Source of the DNA: Opitutales bacterium
GTDB lineage: Bacteria; Verrucomicrobiota; Verrucomicrobiia; Opitutales; UBA9783
NCBI GenBank assembly: GCA_017479315.1
Contig: JAFVCI010000029.1
Span: 1-7,612 of the forward strand
Reading direction: 5' to 3'
Length of the DNA stretch: 7,612 nt
The stretch's first letter is position 1; each line of letters begins with the position of its first letter. The notes beneath the pieces were generated by a model that saw nothing but the letters and a program-made list of their open reading frames with translations, had not been told where the DNA came from and made no database searches. Shown here one piece after another: positions 1 to 5,991 of this stretch. The position numbers and the translations under genes are program-made.

Positions 1-1
1 G

Positions 2-508
2 AAGCTCGCGTTCATGAACGCGGAACATTTGAAGCAGCTGCAGAAAGAGGAATTTTTCAAACGTGGCATCGAGGTGCTTCGGAAAACCGAACATGCGGAT
101 TGGTTGGAGGATGAAACTTATTTGAGGAAAATTTTCGGAATCGTTCAGGAAAAACTGCGCTCCTTCGAAGAATTGCCGAATTTTATTGCTTACTTTTTCG
201 ACAAAAATTATCCGTTCGAACCCACCGCGTTGCAAAAAATACTGAAGCATCAACCCAAAGAACGACTTTCGGAACTGCAAGTCGCTCTAAGTTCATTGCC
301 GACTTTCGATTGCGAGGCGGTTGAAAATGCCTTGAAGACCTTGAGTGCCGAGAAAAATCTTCCGGCGGGTGCGTACATTCATACGTTGCGCTTCGCCGTT
401 TCGGGACGCAATGTCGGTCCGAGCCTTTACCATTTGCTGGACGTTCTGGGGAAGGATGAAGTTTTGAGACGCATTCAACGGTGTTTGGCAACATGTTCGT
501 TTGCCTGA
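2..508 (+). CDS. gltX: Glutamyl-tRNA synthetase, C-terminal part (5' end outside window)
   Basis: GltX charges tRNA-Glu with glutamate in the cytoplasm. Only the last ~168 residues are present: the frame is open to the left edge, and the codons before the first internal ATG (position 14) read KLAF, joining onto MNAEHLKQL. That matches the conserved K-x-x-x-MN-x-x-x-L segment after the catalytic core of GltX. The rest is the helical anticodon-binding domain and ends in the family's typical LRFAVSGRNVGPSLYHLLDVLGKDEVLRRI. The HIGH and KMSKR signatures lie upstream of the window and cannot be checked. The tail after LRRI is short and ends in TGA. rsmD starts 79 bases downstream on the same strand, so co-transcription is possible. 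A non-discriminating enzyme that also charges tRNA-Gln is possible and cannot be judged from this piece. Confidence 0.93.
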   Translation, partial: KLAFMNAEHLKQLQKEEFFKRGIEVLRKTEHADWLEDETYLRKIFGIVQEKLRSFEELPNFIAYFFDKNYPFEPTALQKILKHQPKERLSELQVALSSLPTFDCEAVENALKTLSAEKNLPAGAYIHTLRFAVSGRNVGPSLYHLLDVLGKDEVLRRIQRCLATCSFA

Positions 509-587
509 AAAATTCGAAGAACGGTGCCTCTGGGCGTGCCATACTCTCGCAGGTTTCGTTTGCATTTTAATGTAATTTCGGAAGTTC

Positions 588-1169
588 ATGCGCATTACGG
601 GAGGCAAGGCACGCGGAATTTTGCTGAAAGTTCCGAAAAACGTCGAAATTCGCCCCTCGACCGACACAAACCGCAAACGTATCTTCAGCCGCATCGGAAC
701 GGATATTCAAGAAGCCGTTGTGTGGGATTGCTTCGCCGGAACGGGCGCATTCGGACTGGAGGCTCTCAGTCACGGTGCAAAAGAGGTTGTGTTTTTTGAA
801 AAAAATCCGATAACCGCCGCGCAGTTAAAGAAAAATGCCGAGGCGGTGTGCAAAAGCGCGTGTTTGGATGTCGAAGCATGCGTCAAAGTTGTTACGATTG
901 ATGCATTTGTTGCCGATTTTTCGGTATTTCCGCAACCGAATTTTATTTTTTTCGATCCGCCCTACCGTTTTTGGGAAGAAAAACCCGAGAAATTACACAG
1001 CGTTTTATCGACAATCGGAATGTTATTCCCGAACGCGACGTTGGTTTTGGGGTTCCCGTCGCAACTGATTTGGTCGAACGAATATCCGTGGCAACCGATG
1101 CGTCCGTTAACGGTGTCGAAAAAGAAGAACGAACCGCGGATTGAGCTGTTTCGTATGATCGTGTCTTGA
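588..1169 (+). CDS. rsmD: 16S rRNA (guanine(966)-N2)-methyltransferase RsmD
   Basis: This is a cytoplasmic SAM-dependent methyltransferase that in the RsmD family methylates G966 of 16S rRNA during 30S assembly. The 193 residues are close to the usual ~190. The start MRITGGKARG is the family's N-terminal signature (R-I-x-G-G-x-x-x-G), followed by RPSTDTNRKRIF at 22-33, corresponding to RPTxDRVREaLF. The SAM-binding motif I is DCFAGTGAFGLEAL at 47-60, an acidic residue follows in FFEKN (E71), and the catalytic N6/N2-methylase motif is DPPY at 123-126. The ATG start is preceded by GGAAG with short spacing, and it places the GGK signature exactly at the N terminus. The C terminus is slightly divergent but ends in the normal place. 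It follows gltX on the same strand. A long A/T-rich gene-free stretch follows. Confidence 0.93.
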   Translation: MRITGGKARGILLKVPKNVEIRPSTDTNRKRIFSRIGTDIQEAVVWDCFAGTGAFGLEALSHGAKEVVFFEKNPITAAQLKKNAEAVCKSACLDVEACVKVVTIDAFVADFSVFPQPNFIFFDPPYRFWEEKPEKLHSVLSTIGMLFPNATLVLGFPSQLIWSNEYPWQPMRPLTVSKKKNEPRIELFRMIVS

Positions 1170-1186
1170 AAAAAACAAAAAACAAC

Positions 1187-1219
1187 GGAAAAAGTTCTGT
1201 TTAAAAATCAAAACAGTAC
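1187..1219 (-). terminator. Possible minus-strand intrinsic terminator at the left edge of the repeat array
   Basis: Positions 1197-1202 (CTGTTT) and 1211-1216 (AAACAG) are complementary with an 8-base loop, and flanking GT/AC can extend the stem across one mismatch. Read on the minus strand, the stem is followed by ACTTTTTCC and then further T runs, as expected for Rho-independent termination of a transcript coming from the right. Read on the plus strand there is no T tract, so it does not obviously serve rsmD. The stem is weak in G/C, so this is tentative. Confidence 0.3.
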
Positions 1220-1224
1220 TAAAA

Positions 1225-2060
1225 ATTACAAAAAAATTGCTCCGATGTACTCCGACGTGCTCCGAGGTAAAAGACAGGCACAAGAAGAGGCGGAAGGAGA
1301 CGGAAAATATACTAAAAATACAAGAGACTACTTACACACAAAGTACGAAAACATTCATTTTTCCTGCCGTATCGTCAAATACTTCATTTTTTGCGCCCAA
1401 GCCTTCGGAGCACATCGGTGGATTTTTTCAATAAAAAGCATGATAAAATCGTTCAAAGCACAAAAAACATTCCAATGTGCTCTGAGTGGAAGGCGAAAAA
1501 TGGAGAGAACGAAAAAATACTCCGAGTAAAACATGAAGAACAAATTGTGCCTTAACCTTCCTACTTTTTCATAAAGCACTTTATTCCCTACATCCAATCC
1601 AAATATAAGTTCAGAGTACATCGATAAGTTTTTTACAACGAAAAACATTAACCAAGCTGCTAACGTGCTTCGGACAAGAAATACAGGATAAAAAAAGGCG
1701 AAACATAATGTGAATGACATATAAAAGACGAATTGCACACAAAATATGAAAAAAACAACTCCCATGCCCCATCATCAAATACTTCATTTCTCTTACCTGA
1801 GCCGGATATATACCTCGAAGTACGTCACAAACTTTTTTAGCAAAAAGCATGGAAAAATCGTTCAAAACATCTCCGAACAAAAAAGCAAAAAGAGAAACAA
1901 ACAAAAGATATTCCGATCAAAACATGAAGAACAAATTGTGTCCAAAGTGCGAAAACATTCCAACTCCTTGTTTCGTTATTAAACACCTCATTTCTCTCAT
2001 CTCATCCGCCTATATATCGGAGCACATCGACGTTTTTTTAGTCTGAAAATCCGAAAAATC
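1225..2060. repeat. Degenerate ~200-base direct-repeat array, four units plus a partial one
   Basis: This gene-free stretch is built of diverged copies in the same orientation. Motif TCGGAGCACATCG occurs exactly at 1405-1417 and 2017-2029 and in diverged form at 1611-1623 and 1815-1827 (spacing 206, 204, 202). A second motif, TCAAATACTTCATTT, is at 1375-1389 and 1775-1789 exactly, with weaker versions near 1572 and 1979. A 22-base exact match links 1528-1549 to 1919-1940, two periods apart. After each TCGGAG motif comes a run of six or seven T, then in most units an AAAAAGCATG-like segment and an AAATCGTTCAAA-like segment. A leading partial unit at about 1230-1335 contains TCCGATGTAC / TCCGACGTGC / TCCGAGG in tandem. 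Reading frames across the array are short, shift between units and match no family I know, so I treat it as non-coding repeat DNA. Function is unknown. Confidence 0.75.
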
Positions 2061-2202
2061 CTGACGCGACGCCAAAGCAACACGGTATTTTGCGTTACTT
2101 TGCCAAAATTTTTCAAAAAAATACACCCATGCGATTTGTTAAAAACAATCCGTTCCGACGCCACAACCTCAAAAATTCTTGCCATTGAAGGCGTTTCGGC
2201 AA

Positions 2203-3396
2203 ATGCTGGACACTGTGGTATTGCGCGGGAAGCACCTCCTTAAAGAGCCGATTGTGTGGCTCTTAATGACGCTGGTTTTCTGTCTTTCTTTCTATTCATA
2301 CCTGCCCGAGTGGTTCGTTCGCGGTGCGCTTACCGTCAGCATCATTCTAAAGGGTCTGCTGATGTTCTTCATCCCGTTGCTGATTTTGAGCGGAACGGCA
2401 CTTGCGTTTTCATCACTGAAGGGCAACGGCTTCCTTTTTATCGTGATGCTGATCGGGATGATTTTGATTTCCAACTTCATCAGTTTAACGGTTTCAAGTT
2501 TCGTCGGTTGTTGCATCATCCCGCACATTACCGCATCGGGGCAGAGCGGCGATGTGTCAACGGCGGTTCGGGCGATTGAACCGTATTTTTACTTTCATTT
2601 ACCGCAACTTTTACCGACGACTTTGGCGCTCGCCGTCGGCGTTGCAAGCGGGGTTGCAAGTACGTTTTGCAATTTATCGAAATGGATGAATATCGTTCTC
2701 ATCCTGCGCAGGTGGACAATGTGGTTTTTGGTCAAAGTTTTTATCCGCTTTTTGCCCCTTTTTTTGACGGGATTTATTTTAAAACTCCTGCTCGAAGGGC
2801 AAATGAGCGTCTTCCTGAAATCCAACGGCGCGGCGTGTGTGGTGATGATTGCGTTTATTTTGCTGGATTTAACGGCGTGGTGGGTCGGAGCGCATGAATT
2901 GTCGCACATTTCGTTCATGACGCTGTTAAAAAATATCTTTCCCGCCGTTGCAACCGCCGCAAGCACCATGTCCAGTGTTGCCGCCCTGCCCTTCTCCATC
3001 GAAGCAGCGACCAAAAACACCAGGGATCCCGTGCTTTCCAATGCCGTAATGCCAGTAACCATCAATTTTCACATGGTCGGTTGCACCATTATTATCCCGA
3101 TTTTGGCGGTTCTGGTGCTCAACGGCTTCGGGCAACCGTTGCCGACCGTTTGGGCATTCATGCACTTCGGGATATTGTTTATCTTAAATAAATTCGCGGG
3201 CGCGGGCATCCCGGGCGGTTCCGTTATGGTTTCACTGCCGATTTTGGAGTACGTTTTCGGTTTCAACGCCGAAATGCTCGCTTTAATAACCACCTTCTAC
3301 ATGTTGCTCGATCCGATCGCCACCGCCACTAATGTGACCGCCAACAATTTTTTTGTTTTGTTCATTCAGAAGGTGTGGAAGTGGATAGGGCGGTAA
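2203..3396 (+). CDS. DAACS-family (sodium:dicarboxylate symporter fold) transporter, divergent
   Basis: This is an inner-membrane secondary transporter of the dicarboxylate/amino acid:cation symporter fold. The ATG at 2203 has GAAGG 11 bases upstream and gives 397 residues; a TTG at 2179 would add eight. Hydrophobic segments fill the length. Family landmarks, from comparison with GltPh recalled from memory: hairpin 1 as STMSSVAALPF (254-264), TM7 as PVTINFHMVG (284-293), hairpin 2 as GAGIPGGS (333-340) and TM8 as LLDPIATATNVTANN (368-382). The signatures are altered: the TM7 NMDGT motif reads NFHMV, so the cation-site Asp is His. In TM8 D370 and N377 remain, but the substrate Arg is replaced by Ala and the second cation-site Asp by Asn (N382). 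Family membership is well supported. The substrate is unknown, and coupling to sodium is doubtful. It stands alone between the repeat array and a convergent gene. Confidence 0.83.
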   Translation: MLDTVVLRGKHLLKEPIVWLLMTLVFCLSFYSYLPEWFVRGALTVSIILKGLLMFFIPLLILSGTALAFSSLKGNGFLFIVMLIGMILISNFISLTVSSFVGCCIIPHITASGQSGDVSTAVRAIEPYFYFHLPQLLPTTLALAVGVASGVASTFCNLSKWMNIVLILRRWTMWFLVKVFIRFLPLFLTGFILKLLLEGQMSVFLKSNGAACVVMIAFILLDLTAWWVGAHELSHISFMTLLKNIFPAVATAASTMSSVAALPFSIEAATKNTRDPVLSNAVMPVTINFHMVGCTIIIPILAVLVLNGFGQPLPTVWAFMHFGILFILNKFAGAGIPGGSVMVSLPILEYVFGFNAEMLALITTFYMLLDPIATATNVTANNFFVLFIQKVWKWIGR

Positions 3397-3465
3397 CGAA
3401 ATACTTCTGATGTCCGTGTGTCCGAATATCCTCAATCTTATTTTCGACCGAACCAAAATCGAAAC

Positions 3466-5178
3466 CTAGTCCGTAAAATTTACGGTATGCTCAAAACTTT
3501 TGAGTTCTGCCGTCGTCGGATTTCGGCTTTCGGATGTGAACAGATCATATTTTCTCTCGATTTCCATTGTGGTTTCGGTGTAACACTTCTTTCCGACGGA
3601 TTGAAAGTCGGCCGTAGCTTTCGGGAAGCGCAAGGCTAATTCATTTTCTTGAGCGCTTTTTGTTTTATCGAACTTTTGGTTAATGATCAGTGTGCCGTCT
3701 TCCGACACCGTACAATTGCAATGGTAACGATCCATGTTGCAAATGCCTCTGCCGAATTGGTCAGTCGGAGGCATTAGAGAGATACCTGAGGCAAGAAATA
3801 ACGCAAGTTTTTCTATCGACGCTTGTTCTATATTTTTCTCTTTTATTTGTGTCTTTATTTCGTTCAAAAAGTCCTTCAGTGTAACCGTCGGTTTGTAATT
3901 TTTGACGTTTGCCTCTGCCTGTTGCAATTTTTTTTCGGCTTTTCCCACCGCACCCAAAGCTACATTTTCTTCTTCACTTCCTTCGGGAGCATTATTGTAT
4001 TTTTCTTGTGCTTGTTTCAGATCGTTGTTTGCTAATTTCAATATTTCAGCCAAGTGCCGTCGTTCGGCCGGTTCTTTCTGTTTTGCCAACTCCTTTAATT
4101 TACTTTGGTCTATATCGCACACCGTCTGACCATTTACCGTAAATGTAAAACGTTTCCCATCGCCGCCTTGGAACAATTCTCTAAACAGCAATATGCCGTT
4201 ATCACCAAAAGTAATAGAATTACTTTTTGAAAGGATACCGAAAATTTTATCGGCATTTTGACGGTGTTGTTCCTTCAGATTTTCTACTTTGCCTGCTTCT
4301 ATATCATCTTGCAGAAGAGTTTTAGCATGTTCCTCCGTAACGGAAAAATAGGACATTAGAAATGTTTCAACATGTCCCTTTTGGGCAAACGTGTTTGGAA
4401 GATTACTTTTTTCAAATACCTCTCTGTACTCATTCAGATTTTTACATTCTTCCGCGGATATGTTTTTAATAAATAAGGATTTAAGAGGTTCCGTTTTAAC
4501 GGACATAAATTCATTTCTTACAGCCTCGAAATCCGCATCTTTCAGTTTAAAACCGAAAAAGTCGCCGTTCAGAATTTTCTCCCCATGTCTCTCCCAAAAT
4601 TGCTCCCTTATTTCCTTCGGCGGCTCTTTCAAACTTTTAAACAATTTATCCTGAGTATCGGGATCGCCGTCATACAATTTAAAACAGGTTGTTTTTAACG
4701 ATGCATTGAGCTCTGGATCGTTTAAAGTGCTTAATAATACCCCGTTATACAAATCCTTATCGTCTTTCAGCCGTGTCGCGACCGAATGCAATTTCGCATT
4801 TAAAGCCTGCGTACGTTTTGAATTTTCCAACGATTTGGAGAAAAGCCCGAGAAATTTATAGAACAAGTTCTTTACGGTTCCAACATGTTGCGTTTTTTGA
4901 TCGAGGTTGAGTTGAGTTTTTGTCCCTTCATCACAAACCTTTTCGATGGCATTCAATACATCCAATGCCTTATCCATTTCTAAACGAACAAGCGGTTGTT
5001 CACTCTCTGTTATTGCTCTGTTTATCGAGTAAAAATCAGTTTTGAGCTCTGTTCCTGTTTTTAACACATCGGTTCTAACAACGCCTTCACCTGTATTGAC
5101 CTTATTGTTTCCATTTTGGGTTTCGATATTTGCGTTAGCGCCATCGATTGGTTTATACGAGATCTGTAATTGAGACAT
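3466..5178 (-). CDS. Large polar protein of unknown function, third gene of the flgN-csrA operon
   Basis: I do not recognise this 570-residue protein. It has no signal peptide and no membrane segment. The first ~45 residues are polar and rich in Asn, Gln, Gly and Thr, probably disordered. Residues about 50-350 look mainly helical. A Lys/Glu/Ala/Gln-rich stretch at about 360-428 looks like a coiled coil. The C-terminal part (430-570) begins TVTLKDFLNEI and holds a Cys/His cluster (C480, H486, C487, C489, then C532) within GICNMDRYHCNC. The ATG start has AAGG 8 bases upstream. It begins 28 bases after csrA on the same strand, so it is almost certainly co-transcribed with csrA and the FlgN-like gene. 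The disordered polar N terminus and its place behind an export chaperone would fit a substrate of flagellar or type III export, which is inference only. A structural or cytoplasmic role remains possible. It converges with the transporter gene. Confidence 0.9.
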   Translation of the reverse strand: MSQLQISYKPIDGANANIETQNGNNKVNTGEGVVRTDVLKTGTELKTDFYSINRAITESEQPLVRLEMDKALDVLNAIEKVCDEGTKTQLNLDQKTQHVGTVKNLFYKFLGLFSKSLENSKRTQALNAKLHSVATRLKDDKDLYNGVLLSTLNDPELNASLKTTCFKLYDGDPDTQDKLFKSLKEPPKEIREQFWERHGEKILNGDFFGFKLKDADFEAVRNEFMSVKTEPLKSLFIKNISAEECKNLNEYREVFEKSNLPNTFAQKGHVETFLMSYFSVTEEHAKTLLQDDIEAGKVENLKEQHRQNADKIFGILSKSNSITFGDNGILLFRELFQGGDGKRFTFTVNGQTVCDIDQSKLKELAKQKEPAERRHLAEILKLANNDLKQAQEKYNNAPEGSEEENVALGAVGKAEKKLQQAEANVKNYKPTVTLKDFLNEIKTQIKEKNIEQASIEKLALFLASGISLMPPTDQFGRGICNMDRYHCNCTVSEDGTLIINQKFDKTKSAQENELALRFPKATADFQSVGKKCYTETTMEIERKYDLFTSESRNPTTAELKSFEHTVNFTD

Positions 5179-5206
5179 CTTCCTTGCCTTTCCGAATTAG
5201 CATCTT
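5179..5206 (-). promoter_or_regulatory. Ribosome binding region with two GGA motifs, candidate CsrA site
   Basis: The 28-base gap between csrA and the next gene reads, just before the ATG, ATTCGGAAAGGCAAGGAAG. The Shine-Dalgarno-like AAGG sits at 5190-5187. GGA triplets at 5193-5191 and 5183-5181 flank it. CsrA dimers in well-studied bacteria repress translation by bridging GGA motifs at or near the ribosome binding site. Because csrA is the adjacent upstream gene, feedback on this gene is plausible, but no clear hairpin presents the GGA triplets and no binding has been shown. Confidence 0.35.
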
Positions 5207-5383
5207 CTATGCTCCTTTGACCCGATCATAAATTTCCTTACGAAAAATCTTGAAATCGGCGGGTGCGTTGATGCCGATTTTCGCCTGATTATAATCAACC
5301 TTGGTTACGAGCACCTCGACGGTGGTGCCCTGCGGACTGACGATGATGACGGATTCCCCGCTTTTTCTGGATAAAACTAGCAT
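5207..5383 (-). CDS. csrA: Carbon storage regulator CsrA (RNA-binding translational regulator)
   Basis: CsrA is a small homodimeric RNA-binding protein that binds GGA motifs in mRNA leaders and controls translation of flagellar, metabolic and virulence genes. The 58-residue product begins MLVLSRKSGESVII, matching the family's MLILTRRxGE start, and continues KIGINAPADFKIFRKEIYDRV, matching the RIGVNAPxxVxVHREEIY core. The RNA-contact residues L4, R6 and R48 (R44 of the E. coli protein) are kept; the equivalent of R31 is Lys (K35). The loop after the first strand (SPQGTT) is about three residues longer than in E. coli, and there is no long C-terminal tail. The ATG is preceded by AAAGGA five bases away, whose GGA overlaps the ribosome binding site and could allow autoregulation. 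It lies 22 bases after the FlgN-like gene. No fliW, the CsrA antagonist that often accompanies it, is in the window. Confidence 0.96.
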   Translation of the reverse strand: MLVLSRKSGESVIIVSPQGTTVEVLVTKVDYNQAKIGINAPADFKIFRKEIYDRVKGA

Positions 5384-5405
5384 GACGATCCTTTCTTACG
5401 AGGTT

Positions 5406-5870
5406 TTAAGCCGCTTCATCGTTGAAAATTCCCTTCGGGAACACGTGATTGATAATCGACGTATTGGTATTTTGCACCTGCTCCAACAATTTGGATAAAA
5501 ATTGCGTTTTATCCTTGATGCGTGAACGCAACGTACCAACCTCGTCCACCAGCGCCTGGAATAAGTATTTTAATTCGTTCGGAACCACGCTCGGCAAGTC
5601 CTTCAGCGAAATTTTCTCACGGTGCAATTCCTCCGCAAGTTGACCGACGATGGCGGAACGGTCGGCGGTCGCCAGCTGGTTCGCCGTCAGTTGCGATTCG
5701 ATTTTCGTCGTCTCCTCCATCAGGGTTTGCATCAGACAGCTCTGTTGCTCGTAAATCATGCTGAGCAACGAACCGTATTCTTCGATTTCCCGACGAAGTG
5801 CACCGGCGAGCTTTTCGAAGTCAAACGCCGGCGGATTGGTATCTTTTGTATTTTTTTGTGTTGTTTTCAT
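5406..5870 (-). CDS. flgN: FlgN-like flagellar export chaperone
   Basis: FlgN proteins are small cytoplasmic helical chaperones that keep the hook-filament junction proteins FlgK and FlgL ready for flagellar type III export. The 154-residue product (ATG at 5870) has the family's length and build: a disordered start, then long amphipathic helices from about residue 17 to 137, with SLKDLPSVVPNEL in the middle and FLSKLLEQVQNTNTSIINHVF near the end, resembling the C-terminal Asn-containing segment of FlgN. There are no membrane segments or Cys clusters. The sequence family is weakly conserved, so the call rests on pattern, length and the csrA partner. A GTG at 5879 has a better ribosome binding site (GAGGGG, 8 bases away) and would add three residues; a TTG at 5906 is possible but less likely. 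It is the first gene of the operon and lies behind a sigma-54-type promoter. Confidence 0.62.
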   Translation of the reverse strand: MKTTQKNTKDTNPPAFDFEKLAGALRREIEEYGSLLSMIYEQQSCLMQTLMEETTKIESQLTANQLATADRSAIVGQLAEELHREKISLKDLPSVVPNELKYLFQALVDEVGTLRSRIKDKTQFLSKLLEQVQNTNTSIINHVFPKGIFNDEAA

Positions 5871-5918
5871 AAGTATCACTTGCGCCGCCCCTCTCGATCG
5901 GAACAACGCTTTGGTGTT

Positions 5919-5952
5919 GGTTGGTTCTTATGAAGCATGCTTCGTGCCAACC
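5919..5952. promoter_or_regulatory. Nested inverted repeat in the divergent promoter region
   Basis: A perfect 12-base palindrome, GAAGCATGCTTC (5932-5943), lies inside a wider inverted pair, GGTTGG (5919-5924) and CCAACC (5947-5952). It overlaps the sigma-54 elements of the minus-strand operon and sits just upstream of the plus-strand promoter. It could be an operator acting on both directions. It could also be a by-product of the promoter sequence itself. Confidence 0.4.
5931..5950 (-). promoter_or_regulatory. Sigma-54 (RpoN) -24/-12 promoter of the flgN-csrA operon
   Basis: The minus strand reads TTGGCACG-AAGC-ATGCT from 5950. The consensus is YTGGCACG-N4-TTGCW, so the -24 half is perfect and the -12 half has one mismatch. 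The invariant GG (5948-5947) and GC (5936-5935) are separated by exactly 10 bases. Transcription would start near 5924, giving a leader of about 45-55 bases before the FlgN-like gene. Sigma-54 with an enhancer-binding activator controls middle flagellar genes in many bacteria. I see no obvious activator binding site in the window. Confidence 0.72.
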
Positions 5953-5957
5953 TTTGT

Positions 5958-5985
5958 TTGACTTTTTATAAAAAGTGATTATCAT
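5958..5985 (+). promoter_or_regulatory. Sigma-70-like promoter of the glucosaminidase lipoprotein gene
   Basis: TTGACT (5958-5963) and TATCAT (5980-5985) each match the consensus hexamers at five of six positions and are 16 bases apart. The expected transcription start falls at about 5992, the first base of the GTG start codon, which would make a leaderless mRNA. A competing TATAAA at 5967-5972 lacks a well-placed -35 box. Confidence 0.42.
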
Positions 5986-5991
5986 GAACCT

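Noticed and set aside
1355..1904. Two overlapping minus-strand reading frames (136 and 97 codons) with similar peptide pieces such as HNLFFMF and LNDFxMLF
   Set aside because: They cross repeat units, switch frame between units and are Phe/Leu-rich as expected from T-rich DNA. The similarity is explained by the DNA repeat. Decayed small-protein genes remain possible.
1225..2060. CRISPR array
   Set aside because: The repeat units are ~200 bases and degenerate throughout, with no short identical repeats separated by unique spacers and no cas genes nearby.
2179..2202. TTG start for the DAACS transporter
   Set aside because: It lacks a ribosome binding site, while ATG 2203 has GAAGG upstream and gives a normal N terminus.
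3442..3464. TTTCGA / TCGAAA hairpin between the convergent transporter and unknown genes
   Set aside because: The stem is only six weak pairs and has no T tract on either strand, so it is not a convincing terminator.
3471..3485. Palindrome CCGTAAAATTTACGG
   Set aside because: It lies within the last codons of the unknown gene, leaves only a minimal loop and has no T run.
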